Assembly: GCA_017521195.1 (NCBI GenBank) | Contig: JAFXGP010000047.1 | Span: forward strand, 1 to 32,453 | Reading direction: 5' to 3' | Source of the DNA: Lachnospiraceae bacterium | GTDB lineage: Bacteria > Bacillota > Clostridia > Lachnospirales > Lachnospiraceae | DNA: 32,453 nt | In this document: piece by piece, positions 17,497 to 25,403 of the stretch | Position numbering within the stretch: the stretch's first letter is position 1 | Layout: each line of letters starts with the position of its first letter | Notes under the pieces: generated by a model | The model's input: only the letters and a program-made list of their open reading frames with translations | Database searches by the model: none | What the model was told of the DNA's origin: nothing | Program-made: the position numbers and the translations under genes

Positions 17497-18429
17497 ATGA
17501 GTAATTTGATAGATATAATTATCCCCACATATAAACCTGAAAAAGGTTTTGGTGAATTGATTGAGAAGTTGCAAGGGCAAACGATAAAACCGAATAAAAT
17601 TATTTTGATGAATACAGAAGAAAAATATATCGAAAAATTTTTAAAAGGAACCGATATATTAGAGAAGTATGATAACATCGAAATCTATCACGTAAGTGAA
17701 AGGGAATTTGATCACGGAAAAACCAGGGATATGGGGGTGCAGTTTTCACAAACGCCTTATTTTCTGTGCATGACTCAAGATGCAATTCCGGCCAATGAGT
17801 TTATGGTTGAGGAGCTGTTGAAGGTTTTAGAGAAGAAGAATGTGGCTTCGGTATATGGAAAACAGCTTGCAAGACCCAATAGTCATATCTTAGAGGATTT
17901 TACCAGAAAGTTTAATTATCCGGACGAAAGCAGAATTAAGAGCCAAAAGGATTTGAATGAGTTAGGTATTAAGACATATTTTTGTTCTAATGTATGTGCT
18001 GCTTATAAGAGAGAGGTTTATGACAAACTGGGCGGTTTTATTAAAAAGACTATTTTTAATGAGGATATGATTTATGCAGCCTCAGTGATTAAGGCAGGAT
18101 ATGAAATAGGGTATGTAGCTGAAGCGCAGGTAATTCATTCTCATTATTATACCGGAAAGCAGCAGTTTCATCGTAACTTTGATTTGGGAGTATCTCAGGC
18201 GGATCATCCGGAAGTGTTCAAAGAAGTTCCTTCAGAAAAAGAAGGAGGCAAATTGGTTTCGGAAACAATTAAGTTTTTGATAAAGGAAAAGAAAATTAGT
18301 TTGTTGTTTCCGTTTATATACCAATGCGGTTGTAAATACATTGGCTATCGTATGGGTAAAGCTTACCATAAAATTCCCATGTCCGTAATTCAGAAATGTA
18401 CCATGAACTCCAATTATTGGAAAGCATAA
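17497..18429 (+). CDS. GT2 glycosyltransferase with EFDHGKTR motif
   Basis: This is a 310-residue GT2 protein. The fold starts at IDIIIPTYKP (5-14); EFDHGKTRDMG (70-80) resembles the EFDHG-x-TR signature of rhamnosyltransferase-like GT2 proteins; TQD at 93-95 occupies the usual DXD place and NED is at 188-190. It most likely acts on the same wall polysaccharide, perhaps adding a side group, but it is separated from the main unit by a terminator. AAGGAG (17487-17492) lies 4 nt before ATG 17497. I see no convincing promoter in the short gap before it. Donor sugar is unknown. Confidence 0.86.
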   Translation: MSNLIDIIIPTYKPEKGFGELIEKLQGQTIKPNKIILMNTEEKYIEKFLKGTDILEKYDNIEIYHVSEREFDHGKTRDMGVQFSQTPYFLCMTQDAIPANEFMVEELLKVLEKKNVASVYGKQLARPNSHILEDFTRKFNYPDESRIKSQKDLNELGIKTYFCSNVCAAYKREVYDKLGGFIKKTIFNEDMIYAASVIKAGYEIGYVAEAQVIHSHYYTGKQQFHRNFDLGVSQADHPEVFKEVPSEKEGGKLVSETIKFLIKEKKISLLFPFIYQCGCKYIGYRMGKAYHKIPMSVIQKCTMNSNYWKA

Positions 18430-18450
18430 ATCAAGTAAAATTTTTTAATA

Positions 18451-18477
18451 AAAAATAAAGAAGCTTTTATTTTTTTT
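18451..18477 (+). terminator. AT-only terminator-like hairpin
   Basis: AAAAATAAA (18451-18459) pairs with TTTATTTTT (18466-18474) around a 6-nt loop and runs into an eight-T tract (18470-18477). The stem is weak because it has no G-C pairs, but position and T-tract fit termination of the preceding glycosyltransferase gene. Confidence 0.5.
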
Positions 18478-18484
18478 AAAGAAT

Positions 18485-18519
18485 TTGTACACAAATTGTA
18501 CACAAATTCAAGTTATACT
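18485..18519 (+). promoter_or_regulatory. Tandem 11-bp repeat operator and -10 element upstream of htrA
   Basis: TTGTACACAAA occurs twice without a gap (18485-18495 and 18496-18506). TATACT at 18514-18519 is a good -10 box, but no good -35 hexamer lies 16-18 bp before it. Direct repeats one helical turn apart ending just upstream of a -10 box are typical of binding sites for activators such as OmpR-family response regulators. The block is also close to a palindrome, with GAATTTGT and ACAAATTC at its ends (18481-18509). The regulator is not in the window. Confidence 0.5.
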
Positions 18520-18543
18520 GTCTAAAGTAAAAATAGGTTTCGT

Positions 18544-18577
18544 TTGTAATAATACAAAGGAAATTCTTGTATTACAA
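18544..18577 (+). repeat. Paired TTGTA/TACAA dyads in the htrA leader
   Basis: Two dyads, one at 18544-18557 (TTGTA, 4 nt, TACAA) and one at 18567-18577 (TTGTATTACAA), lie between the putative -10 box and the htrA start. They can also pair with each other with a small bulge to form one leader hairpin. Function is unknown: operator or RNA structure. Confidence 0.4.
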
Positions 18578-18616
18578 GATAAAGACTAATTTTGACAAAG
18601 AAAAGGAAGTGTTTAT

Positions 18617-19954
18617 ATGTATAACGATCGTGACAACAATTACAATACAGGAGGAAATTACTCTTCCGGATATCAGGGATATGATTATGGAGAAAATCGT
18701 AGTTACAGTTATTACGAAACTCCTCGTCCTAAGAAGAAAAAAACGGGTAAGGCAATAGCCATTATTTTAGGCGTGTTTTTGATAATCGGTGCCAGTGCAG
18801 TGGGTGGCTATTATGTGGGGAACAATTTTTTGTCTATAGGGGCCGGATCAACAGCAATTGAAGAAGTGGCTCCTCCACTAATCAAGGAAGCGGAAGTAAA
18901 AGAACCGCAAGTGAGTCAATCGGGAATTGAAAGTACTCAGACTGTAACAGCAGTGGTAACTGATGTTACTAATGTGGTAGAAGCGGTTATGCCGTCAGTT
19001 GTATCTATTACCAACACCTCTGTGATTACACAGAGTTTTTGGGGACAGCAGTTCCAGAGTGAGAACCAGTCCAGTGGTTCCGGTATCATTGTAGGTGAAA
19101 ATGATACTGAACTTTTGATTGTGACTAACAATCATGTGATTTCAGATTCTACAGAATTAAAGGTTCAGTTTATTGACGGAAGTATTGCAAGTGCTAAGGT
19201 AAAAGGAACTGATGCCAATATGGACCTGGCAGTAATTGCAGTACCATTAAATTCTTTGGAAACTACAACTATATCTAATATCTCTATTGCAGTATTGGGA
19301 GATTCTGAGAGTTTGAAAGTAGGTGAACCTGCTATTGCCATTGGTAATGCGTTAGGATATGGTCAGTCTGTAACTACAGGTGTTATCAGTGCTTTGAATC
19401 GTCAGATTGCCATGAGTGAAGATGGTTCTACCACAGGAATGTTGATTCAGACGGATGCAGCTATTAATCCGGGAAATTCCGGTGGCGCATTGTTAAATGT
19501 AAGAGGCGAAGTGGTTGGTATTAATTCCAACAAAATTGGAGGAAGCACCGTGGAAGGTATGGGATATGCCATTCCAATTTCCAATGCAAAACCAATTATT
19601 GAAGAGTTAATGAGCAGAGAAACCAAAGATAAGGTTGAGGAAGCAAAAAAAGGATATTTGGCAATTTCCGGATTAAATGTAACCTCAGATGTATCTGCAA
19701 TGTATGGTATGCCGGAAGGTGTATATGTGGCTCAGGTTTATAATGGAGCAGCCTATGAAGCAGGAATATTAAAAGGTGACATTATTACTGCTTTTGATGG
19801 AAGCAGCGTAAAAACAATGGAAGATTTACAGGGATATTTAGAATATTACGAAATTGGAGAGACAGTAATGGTGACTATTCAGAGACCGAATGCCGGAGGC
19901 TACATCGAACAGCAGCTTCAGGTAATTTTGGGACCACCGGCACAGAATCCATAA
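18617..19954 (+). CDS. Membrane-anchored HtrA/DegP-family serine protease with PDZ domain
   Basis: The 445-residue protein has a tyrosine/glycine-rich cytoplasmic head (1-35), a basic patch, a membrane anchor (about 44-67), a trypsin-like domain (about 115-335) and one PDZ domain (about 345-440). The catalytic triad is intact: His173 in TNNHVIS, Asp203 in DANMDLAV and Ser288 in NPGNSGG. This is the usual Gram-positive HtrA layout, acting outside the membrane on misfolded exported proteins. AAGGAAG (18603-18609) gives a 7-nt spacer to ATG 18617. It is followed after 24 bp by a ClpX-like gene without a terminator, so the two are probably cotranscribed under the repeat-containing promoter upstream. 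Confidence 0.94.
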   Translation: MYNDRDNNYNTGGNYSSGYQGYDYGENRSYSYYETPRPKKKKTGKAIAIILGVFLIIGASAVGGYYVGNNFLSIGAGSTAIEEVAPPLIKEAEVKEPQVSQSGIESTQTVTAVVTDVTNVVEAVMPSVVSITNTSVITQSFWGQQFQSENQSSGSGIIVGENDTELLIVTNNHVISDSTELKVQFIDGSIASAKVKGTDANMDLAVIAVPLNSLETTTISNISIAVLGDSESLKVGEPAIAIGNALGYGQSVTTGVISALNRQIAMSEDGSTTGMLIQTDAAINPGNSGGALLNVRGEVVGINSNKIGGSTVEGMGYAIPISNAKPIIEELMSRETKDKVEEAKKGYLAISGLNVTSDVSAMYGMPEGVYVAQVYNGAAYEAGILKGDIITAFDGSSVKTMEDLQGYLEYYEIGETVMVTIQRPNAGGYIEQQLQVILGPPAQNP

Positions 19955-19978
19955 AGCCTGTAATATATGGAGGATAGA

Positions 19979-21553
19979 ATGGCAGAGGAATTTGAACAGA
20001 AAAATACAGATGACGGATATGAAGATATTTGTTTTATCTGTAGAAGACCGGAAAGCAGGGCAGGAAGAATGTTTAAAATGCCCGGCAACATGACTATATG
20101 CATGGATTGTATGGAAAAAACCATGGAAACCGTAAATCAGATGGATTATCAGCATATATTTAATAATCCCTCATTTATGAATGGTTTTGGACCGTTTGGT
20201 AATCCTTTTGGCCAGGCGCAGAAAGAAAATGTGAAAAAAGAAGAGCATGATGGTGAGGAGTCTACCAAAGTTTTTGATGAAACAAGTGTAACTGATGTGG
20301 AAGAAACAGAGGAAGAAGCAGAAACAAAAACACCAAAACGTCCGTTTCCTAATATCAGTTTTATTAATTTGGCGGATTTGCAGATGGATGGAGGTATTCC
20401 GAATAAACAGAAGTTGAAGAAACGCAAAAAGCAGGATAAACCTATTTTGGATATTAAAAATATTCCGCCACCGCATAAAATCAAAGCACAGTTAGACGAA
20501 TATGTAATCGGTCAGGAAAAAGCAAAAAAAGTTATTTCCGTAGCAGTTTATAATCATTATAAACGTGTGGCTACCGGAACAATGGATGAAATAGAAATTG
20601 AAAAATCCAATATGCTTATGATCGGACCTACCGGAAGCGGAAAAACATATCTTGTTAAGACTCTGGCAAAACTTCTGGATGTTCCTCTGGCTATTACAGA
20701 TGCCACATCTTTAACAGAAGCTGGCTATATCGGAGATGATATTGAAAGTGTAGTAAGTAAACTTTTGGCAGCAGCAGACAATGATGTGGATAGGGCTGAA
20801 CAGGGAATTATTTTTATCGATGAAATAGATAAAATTGCCAAGAAGAAAAATACTCATTCCAGAGATGTCAGTGGGGAATCTGTACAGCAGGGAATGTTAA
20901 AATTATTGGAAGGTGCGGAGGTAGAAGTTCCGGTTGGAGCTACCAATAAAAATGCCATGGTACCGATGACCACAATTAATACCAGAAATATTTTGTTTAT
21001 TTGTGGTGGTGCATTTCCGGAATTAGAAGAAGTAATCAAACAGAGATTGAATAAACAGACCTCTATTGGTTTTGGTGCAGACTTAAAAGATAAGTACGAT
21101 AAGGATAAAAATATTCTGGATAAGGTTACGGTAGAAGATTTAAGAAAATTTGGCATGATACCGGAATTTATCGGTCGTCTTCCGGTAATTTATACCTTGC
21201 AGGGTCTCACCAAAGAAATGATGATTCAGATTTTAAAAGAGCCAAAGAATGCTATTTTAAAACAATATCAGAAATTATTGGAATTAGACGAGGTGAAACT
21301 GGAATTCGATGATAGTGCTTTAGAAGCAATTGCAGATAAAGCAATGGAAAAGGATACGGGAGCCAGAGCCTTAAGAGCTATTATTGAAGAATTTATGTTA
21401 GATATCATGTATGAAATTCCGAAAGATGATAATATAGGTCAGGTAACCATTACCGGTGATTATATCCGTGGAACCGGAGGTCCTATTATCGATATAAGGA
21501 ATAATTCCATCGGAATTGAAGAACGAAGAAAATTAAATGAAATAAGTGAATAA
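19979..21553 (+). CDS. ClpX-like AAA+ unfoldase with long acidic linker
   Basis: This is a 524-residue ClpX-family ATPase, about 100 residues longer than standard ClpX. A zinc-binding head has Cys18/Cys21 and Cys41/Cys44, with 19 residues between the pairs. Residues about 62-155 form an unusual glycine/phenylalanine-rich, then acidic, then basic linker. The AAA+ part has Walker A GPTGSGKT (216-223), a GYIG pore loop (249-252), Walker B IIFIDEID (277-284), the IGFGA loop for ClpP docking (363-367) and the C-terminal small domain. It should unfold substrates for ClpP. GGAGG (19969-19973) lies within an earlier ATG (19967) and serves ATG 19979. It is next to htrA, not to tig or clpP, so it may be a second, specialised ClpX; I cannot check for another copy. 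Confidence 0.88.
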   Translation: MAEEFEQKNTDDGYEDICFICRRPESRAGRMFKMPGNMTICMDCMEKTMETVNQMDYQHIFNNPSFMNGFGPFGNPFGQAQKENVKKEEHDGEESTKVFDETSVTDVEETEEEAETKTPKRPFPNISFINLADLQMDGGIPNKQKLKKRKKQDKPILDIKNIPPPHKIKAQLDEYVIGQEKAKKVISVAVYNHYKRVATGTMDEIEIEKSNMLMIGPTGSGKTYLVKTLAKLLDVPLAITDATSLTEAGYIGDDIESVVSKLLAAADNDVDRAEQGIIFIDEIDKIAKKKNTHSRDVSGESVQQGMLKLLEGAEVEVPVGATNKNAMVPMTTINTRNILFICGGAFPELEEVIKQRLNKQTSIGFGADLKDKYDKDKNILDKVTVEDLRKFGMIPEFIGRLPVIYTLQGLTKEMMIQILKEPKNAILKQYQKLLELDEVKLEFDDSALEAIADKAMEKDTGARALRAIIEEFMLDIMYEIPKDDNIGQVTITGDYIRGTGGPIIDIRNNSIGIEERRKLNEISE

Positions 21554-21557
21554 TACT

Positions 21558-21590
21558 CAAAGAGCTGTCGCATTTTGTGACAGCTCTTTG
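21558..21590 (+). terminator. Terminator-like hairpin after the clpX-like gene
   Basis: CAAAGAGCTGTC (21558-21569) pairs perfectly with GACAGCTCTTTG (21579-21590); a G-T and a C-G pair can extend the stem to 14 bp. The T-rich end is part of the stem rather than a separate tract, so efficiency is uncertain. Confidence 0.7.
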
Positions 21591-21598
21591 CATATAAT
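21570..21598 (+). promoter_or_regulatory. Candidate sigma-E-like sporulation promoter for the Csp-like gene
   Basis: GCATTTT (21570-21576), a 14-bp spacer and CATATAAT (21591-21598) match the B. subtilis sigma-E consensus (KMATATT, N14-15, CATACAHT) at all but one position in each box. The -35-like part falls in the loop of the preceding terminator. TATAAT alone could also be a sigma-A -10 box, but no -35 partner fits. Confidence 0.35.
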
Positions 21599-21624
21599 GA
21601 GATAATCAAATCCGGAGAAAATAT

Positions 21625-23394
21625 ATGCCTGTTTCATGCAAAGAAAGAATACTTTCAAATGATTATGCAGATTGGATTATAGATTTTGAATTAACAGAAG
21701 AATTGAGAAACATGGATACTTCAAATTTAGATTATTGTTATCATCAGGTGGACCGTATTTTGGGACTTGTATATACAGCGAGAGAGCAAATGGCTCCTAT
21801 AGGATTATTGAATTATCCATATCAGCGTTTGCCTAACTTATTTGGATTACAGGAATTGGTTACGGAATCTGTGGGAAATGCATTTGATCCGGGACCATTA
21901 ATTGCTTCCGGAATCCGTAGTGTACAGCAGAAACCTTTAAGTCTGACAGGAAAGGGTACAATAACGGTTTTTATAGATACGGGAATTGATTACAGGAATC
22001 CGTTATTTCGAAATCCTGACGGCAGCAGTCGTATTCTGGCAATTTGGGATCAGACGATTCAGGATGGTCAGCCGCCGGCAGGTTTTGATTATGGTACGGA
22101 ATATGGAAAAGAATTAATAAATCAGGCACTGCAAAGTGACAATCCGCTTTCTATCGTGCCTTCTATAGATGAAAATGGTCATGGAACAGCTATTGCGGGA
22201 GTGGCTGCAGGCAGCAATATTTCCGAAGGAACCATATTCTCAGGAGCAGCACCGGATGCGGATATCTTGGTAATTAAATTAAAACCATGCAAACAATATT
22301 TGAGAGATTATTATCTGATTCCCGATAATGTAGTAGCATATCAATCTACAGATATTATGATGGCGTTACAATATGCAGATACCTTTGCAGAAAGTTTTGT
22401 CAGACCGGTTATTTTTTGCATAGCCTTAAGCAGTAGTTATGGCAGTCATAACGGAACATCGCCATTGAGTAATTATATGAATCGTCTGGCAAATAAGAGA
22501 AGTAGGGTGTTTGTAACAGGAGGAGGAAATGAAGGTAATTCCGCTCATCATTACGAAGGTAATCTAAGTCCTGAAAATGGAAGACAAGACGAGATGCAAG
22601 AAGAAATTGAAATCAGGGTGGGTGAAGGAGAAAAAGGATTTATAGCTGAAATATGGGGAAATACACCAAATGTTTTTTCCTTGTCTATACGATCACCGGG
22701 GGGAGAAGAAATTCCTAATATAGGAGTTCAGGCAGACAAAGGTATTACCTATGAATTTGTTTATGAAAAGACCAATGTAACAGTAAGTTATGCTTTAGTA
22801 GAGGGGAGTATCGGAGACGAATTAATAACCGTGAGATTTCAAAATCCTACTCCGGGTATTTGGTCCATGATTTTGCAAAGCGAAAGTGGTCTCAGGAATG
22901 CGGGATTTCATGTGTGGCTTCCTATCTCTCGTTTCCTAAGCGGTGAGACCTATTTTTTAAATTCCAATCCTAATATTACATTAACTATACCCGGTTTTGC
23001 AGAAAATGCCATTACGGTATCTGCATACTCCAGCCGTAACAATAGTATTTATGTCAGAAGCGGAAGAGGATTTTCCAGAGGCAGTCAGATTAAGCCGGAT
23101 ATTGCGGCTCCGGCGGTAGGGGTATCTGCTCCGCAGCGAGGTCTTCCGGGAGAGTTAAGATTGGCTTCTGTTACAGGTTCTGCTCTCTCAGCAGCCATAA
23201 CAACAGGAGCTGTGGCGGATTTTATGCAATGGGCAGTGCTTGAAAGAAATGCCACTTATCTGAATAGTGGAGAAGTAAAAAACTATTTTATCCGCGGAGC
23301 ACTTAGGGACAGAAATCTGGAGTATCCTAATAAATTATGGGGATTTGGCAAATTGTCTTTGCAGGGGGTATTTGATTCCCTTGCTGAGTTATAA
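21625..23394 (+). CDS. Csp-like S8 subtilase-family protein, predicted pseudoprotease
   Basis: This 589-residue protein has the subtilase fold seen in clostridial Csp germination proteases. Asp118 (FIDTGID), His186 (NGHGTAIAG) and the oxyanion Asn302 (GGGNEGN) are present, with an inserted beta-rich domain (about 325-455) as in Csp proteins. At the nucleophile motif the usual GTS reads GSA: TGSALSAAITTGAVA (517-531) aligns with the GTS-x-SAAI pattern so that Ala520 stands at the serine position. Ser519 is one residue early. This suggests loss of activity, as known for CspA and CspC of C. difficile. No signal peptide is seen. GGAG (21613-21616) precedes ATG by 8 nt. The stop overlaps the convergent SpoVAF-like gene by 6 bp. 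Confidence 0.85.
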   Translation: MPVSCKERILSNDYADWIIDFELTEELRNMDTSNLDYCYHQVDRILGLVYTAREQMAPIGLLNYPYQRLPNLFGLQELVTESVGNAFDPGPLIASGIRSVQQKPLSLTGKGTITVFIDTGIDYRNPLFRNPDGSSRILAIWDQTIQDGQPPAGFDYGTEYGKELINQALQSDNPLSIVPSIDENGHGTAIAGVAAGSNISEGTIFSGAAPDADILVIKLKPCKQYLRDYYLIPDNVVAYQSTDIMMALQYADTFAESFVRPVIFCIALSSSYGSHNGTSPLSNYMNRLANKRSRVFVTGGGNEGNSAHHYEGNLSPENGRQDEMQEEIEIRVGEGEKGFIAEIWGNTPNVFSLSIRSPGGEEIPNIGVQADKGITYEFVYEKTNVTVSYALVEGSIGDELITVRFQNPTPGIWSMILQSESGLRNAGFHVWLPISRFLSGETYFLNSNPNITLTIPGFAENAITVSAYSSRNNSIYVRSGRGFSRGSQIKPDIAAPAVGVSAPQRGLPGELRLASVTGSALSAAITTGAVADFMQWAVLERNATYLNSGEVKNYFIRGALRDRNLEYPNKLWGFGKLSLQGVFDSLAEL

Positions 23395-24846
23395 TGGTGG
23401 CGATTGCTTATCTTCAGGTTGGGCTTTGAAGGTTGGGAATCGGAACAATAGTGTGCGCAGTGATTTCCAATGAAAAGGTAATAAAGGCCAAAAATATCCC
23501 CTATGTCCAAAGACGGGTGTGGTAAGCAGAGAGATAAAAATGATAATGACACCAATAAAGAAACCTGCTTTGGATAAGAAACCGGTCATAAGGATAAGTA
23601 ATAACCGATACATTTTTATGGCATCTGACAATTCAATGTTGGAAATCCCGAGAGAAGCCAATAAGGTAGCTGCACCATAGAAAATTACCTCTTCGTTAGC
23701 CCAGTTTAATTTAACGGCCATATCCCCCAGTAAAAGACCGCCTACAATGGCAAAAGAACCGGAGAAGGCATTGGCAGAATGGGCGGATGCATATTTAAAA
23801 AGATCCAGCCCCAGTTCAACAAATAGAATATAAATAAAAATTGCCGTAGGATGATTGTTTTCAGGAATCAGAGTCTGTAATGCCGATGGCAACAGTTCGG
23901 GATTAAGGCAGAATAACAGAAATAAAGGCATCAAAAGTAAGCTTATCAATAAGCATAGTAAACGCACAATCCGGGTATAAGTTCCAAGCAGCGGACTTTT
24001 ATAATAATCTTCCGGACTTTGTGTAAATTGGAAAATATTGCAAGGTAAAATTAAGGCAAAAGGAGAGGTATCTGCCAGAAGTAAAATGTAACCTTCGGCA
24101 AGATAACTGCAGGCAACATCCGGTCTGGAAGTAATAAAAGCACTGGGCATGGGATGAAAAAAAGTTTTAGGAATCAGCAATTCTTTTAAACTGTGGATGC
24201 CCATAGTTAAAGCGGACGTATTTAGGGACTGTAATTTTTGTTTGATTTGATTCAGTATTTTTTTATCGCAGTGTTCTTCAAGATAGGCAATGGCAATATC
24301 AGTCTGGCTGATAGTACCTATTTTCTGGAGTGAAAATGTAAGACCGGGATGTCGCAGACGCCTTCGAATCAGATTACAGTTAGTAAGTAATGTTTCTGTG
24401 AAGCCATCTTTGGCGCCCTGGATTACTTTTTCAGTATCCGGTTCTTCCGTGTTGCGGGAGGGATATTTTCTGGTATCAATGATTAAAGCCTGTTGATAAC
24501 CATCGATGAGAAGCAGGCATGGTCCGGAGAGTAAGTTTTGAATCATTTCATCCGGTGAAGAAGAAAAAGTAATCTGTGCGTATAGAAACTGATCTTTTAT
24601 GATTTGAGGGAGATCAGAAGGATTATCATTAGAATGTGCCGGAAAAGCTTTTTTTTCGATTTCCGCAAATAGGAAGAAAATGGTTTGTAAATCACACATA
24701 CCATTCATCCCCATAAAGTAGCAGGGAGTGGAACCTAAAGAAAGTTCTCTTGTGATAATGTCAAAACTTTTGTTTATGGGGAGAATTTCCTTAAAAAGGC
24801 GGATGTTATCCTCAAGTGAAGTATTAAGTTTTTTTGGAATAACCAT
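23389..24846 (-). CDS. GerA/SpoVAF-family spore germination membrane protein
   Basis: This is a 485-residue GerA-family protein. The soluble N-terminal half includes EEPDTEKVIQGAKDGFTETL (134-153) and LIRRRLRHPGL (159-169), the family hallmark; GAKDGF is closer to the SRDGF of SpoVAF than to the GPREGF of germinant receptor A subunits. The C-terminal half has about five membrane segments between 290 and 450 and ends with YFWPLLPFHWKSL (451-463). SpoVAF-type proteins sit in the spore inner membrane and act in germination. An earlier ATG at 24873 is excluded because AGGAGG (complement of 24853-24858) with a 6-nt spacer marks ATG 24846. The lspA gene lies 16 bp upstream on the same strand. No B or C receptor subunit is seen. 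Confidence 0.88.
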   Translation of the reverse strand: MVIPKKLNTSLEDNIRLFKEILPINKSFDIITRELSLGSTPCYFMGMNGMCDLQTIFFLFAEIEKKAFPAHSNDNPSDLPQIIKDQFLYAQITFSSSPDEMIQNLLSGPCLLLIDGYQQALIIDTRKYPSRNTEEPDTEKVIQGAKDGFTETLLTNCNLIRRRLRHPGLTFSLQKIGTISQTDIAIAYLEEHCDKKILNQIKQKLQSLNTSALTMGIHSLKELLIPKTFFHPMPSAFITSRPDVACSYLAEGYILLLADTSPFALILPCNIFQFTQSPEDYYKSPLLGTYTRIVRLLCLLISLLLMPLFLLFCLNPELLPSALQTLIPENNHPTAIFIYILFVELGLDLFKYASAHSANAFSGSFAIVGGLLLGDMAVKLNWANEEVIFYGAATLLASLGISNIELSDAIKMYRLLLILMTGFLSKAGFFIGVIIIFISLLTTPVFGHRGYFWPLLPFHWKSLRTLLFRFPTFKAQPEDKQSPPL

Positions 24847-24862
24847 AAGATACCTCCTGTTT

Positions 24863-25309
24863 TTAAGAAGCATTAAGAGTAATAATTAAAGTTCCAATAA
24901 TAATACAAAAATCAGAGATATTAAATACAATTCGGTTTAACCATTCCCAGGGACTGCAGAAGGAGAAATAATCAACCACATATTCTCTCGTCAGACGATC
25001 ATAGGTATTACTAAAAGCACCTCCTAAAAGCAGGCTGAGACCAAATTTTAATACCCGGTTTCCCTTTTGGGAAAGCGTTATAAGAAAGAAAAGTGCAATT
25101 ACGGTAGTGAAAATGATGGAAATTGCGTGGAGTAATTTCTTTTTCTTTTCCATAATATTTAAAAAGGCACCGGAGTTATGGTATTTGCGTAAACGAATAG
25201 AGTCTTTGCAAATCAGTTTCTGCTTTTTGAAATCATAGACTGCTTCAAAATAGCTTTTTAAGCGCCATTCACCAAAGATGATGATAATAACAAGTAAAAT
25301 AAAAAACAT
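24863..25309 (-). CDS. lspA: Signal peptidase II (lipoprotein signal peptidase)
   Basis: This is a 148-residue membrane protein with the LspA layout of four hydrophobic segments. NSGAFLN (45-51) and GGAFSNTYDRL (96-106) match the conserved regions, and the two catalytic aspartates are Asp113 in VVDYFSF and Asp133 in FNISD. LspA removes the signal peptide of prolipoproteins. It is somewhat short and divergent (a basic loop at 28-43). The frame extends to 25348, but GGAG (complement of 25317-25320) with a 7-nt spacer supports ATG 25309. Cotranscription with the SpoVAF-like gene suggests a link to spore lipoproteins such as GerC or GerD types; that link is inference. Confidence 0.87.
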   Translation of the reverse strand: MFFILLVIIIIFGEWRLKSYFEAVYDFKKQKLICKDSIRLRKYHNSGAFLNIMEKKKKLLHAISIIFTTVIALFFLITLSQKGNRVLKFGLSLLLGGAFSNTYDRLTREYVVDYFSFCSPWEWLNRIVFNISDFCIIIGTLIITLNAS

Positions 25310-25372
25310 AATAAATCTCCATTTTATAGATTGGTTTAAGTATTGCACACATCTCTTTTTTTATTTGTTATA

Positions 25373-25403
25373 TAGTATATCCAATATCTCCAAGTCTATC
25401 ACA
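25373..25403 (-). promoter_or_regulatory. Weak candidate forespore-type promoter for lspA-gerA
   Basis: On the minus strand GGATATACTA (complement of 25373-25382) fits the sigma-F/G -10 pattern GGNNANANT and resembles the sigma-G box CATACTA. A GTGATA lies 17 bp before TATACTA and overlaps the stop of the upstream regulator gene; it is a poor -35 box. Offered as a lead only. Confidence 0.2.

Noticed and set aside
18430-18616. CIRCE or CtsR heat-shock operator upstream of htrA-clpX
   Set aside because: Neither the CIRCE inverted repeat nor the CtsR heptad repeat is present; the repeats found are of another sequence.
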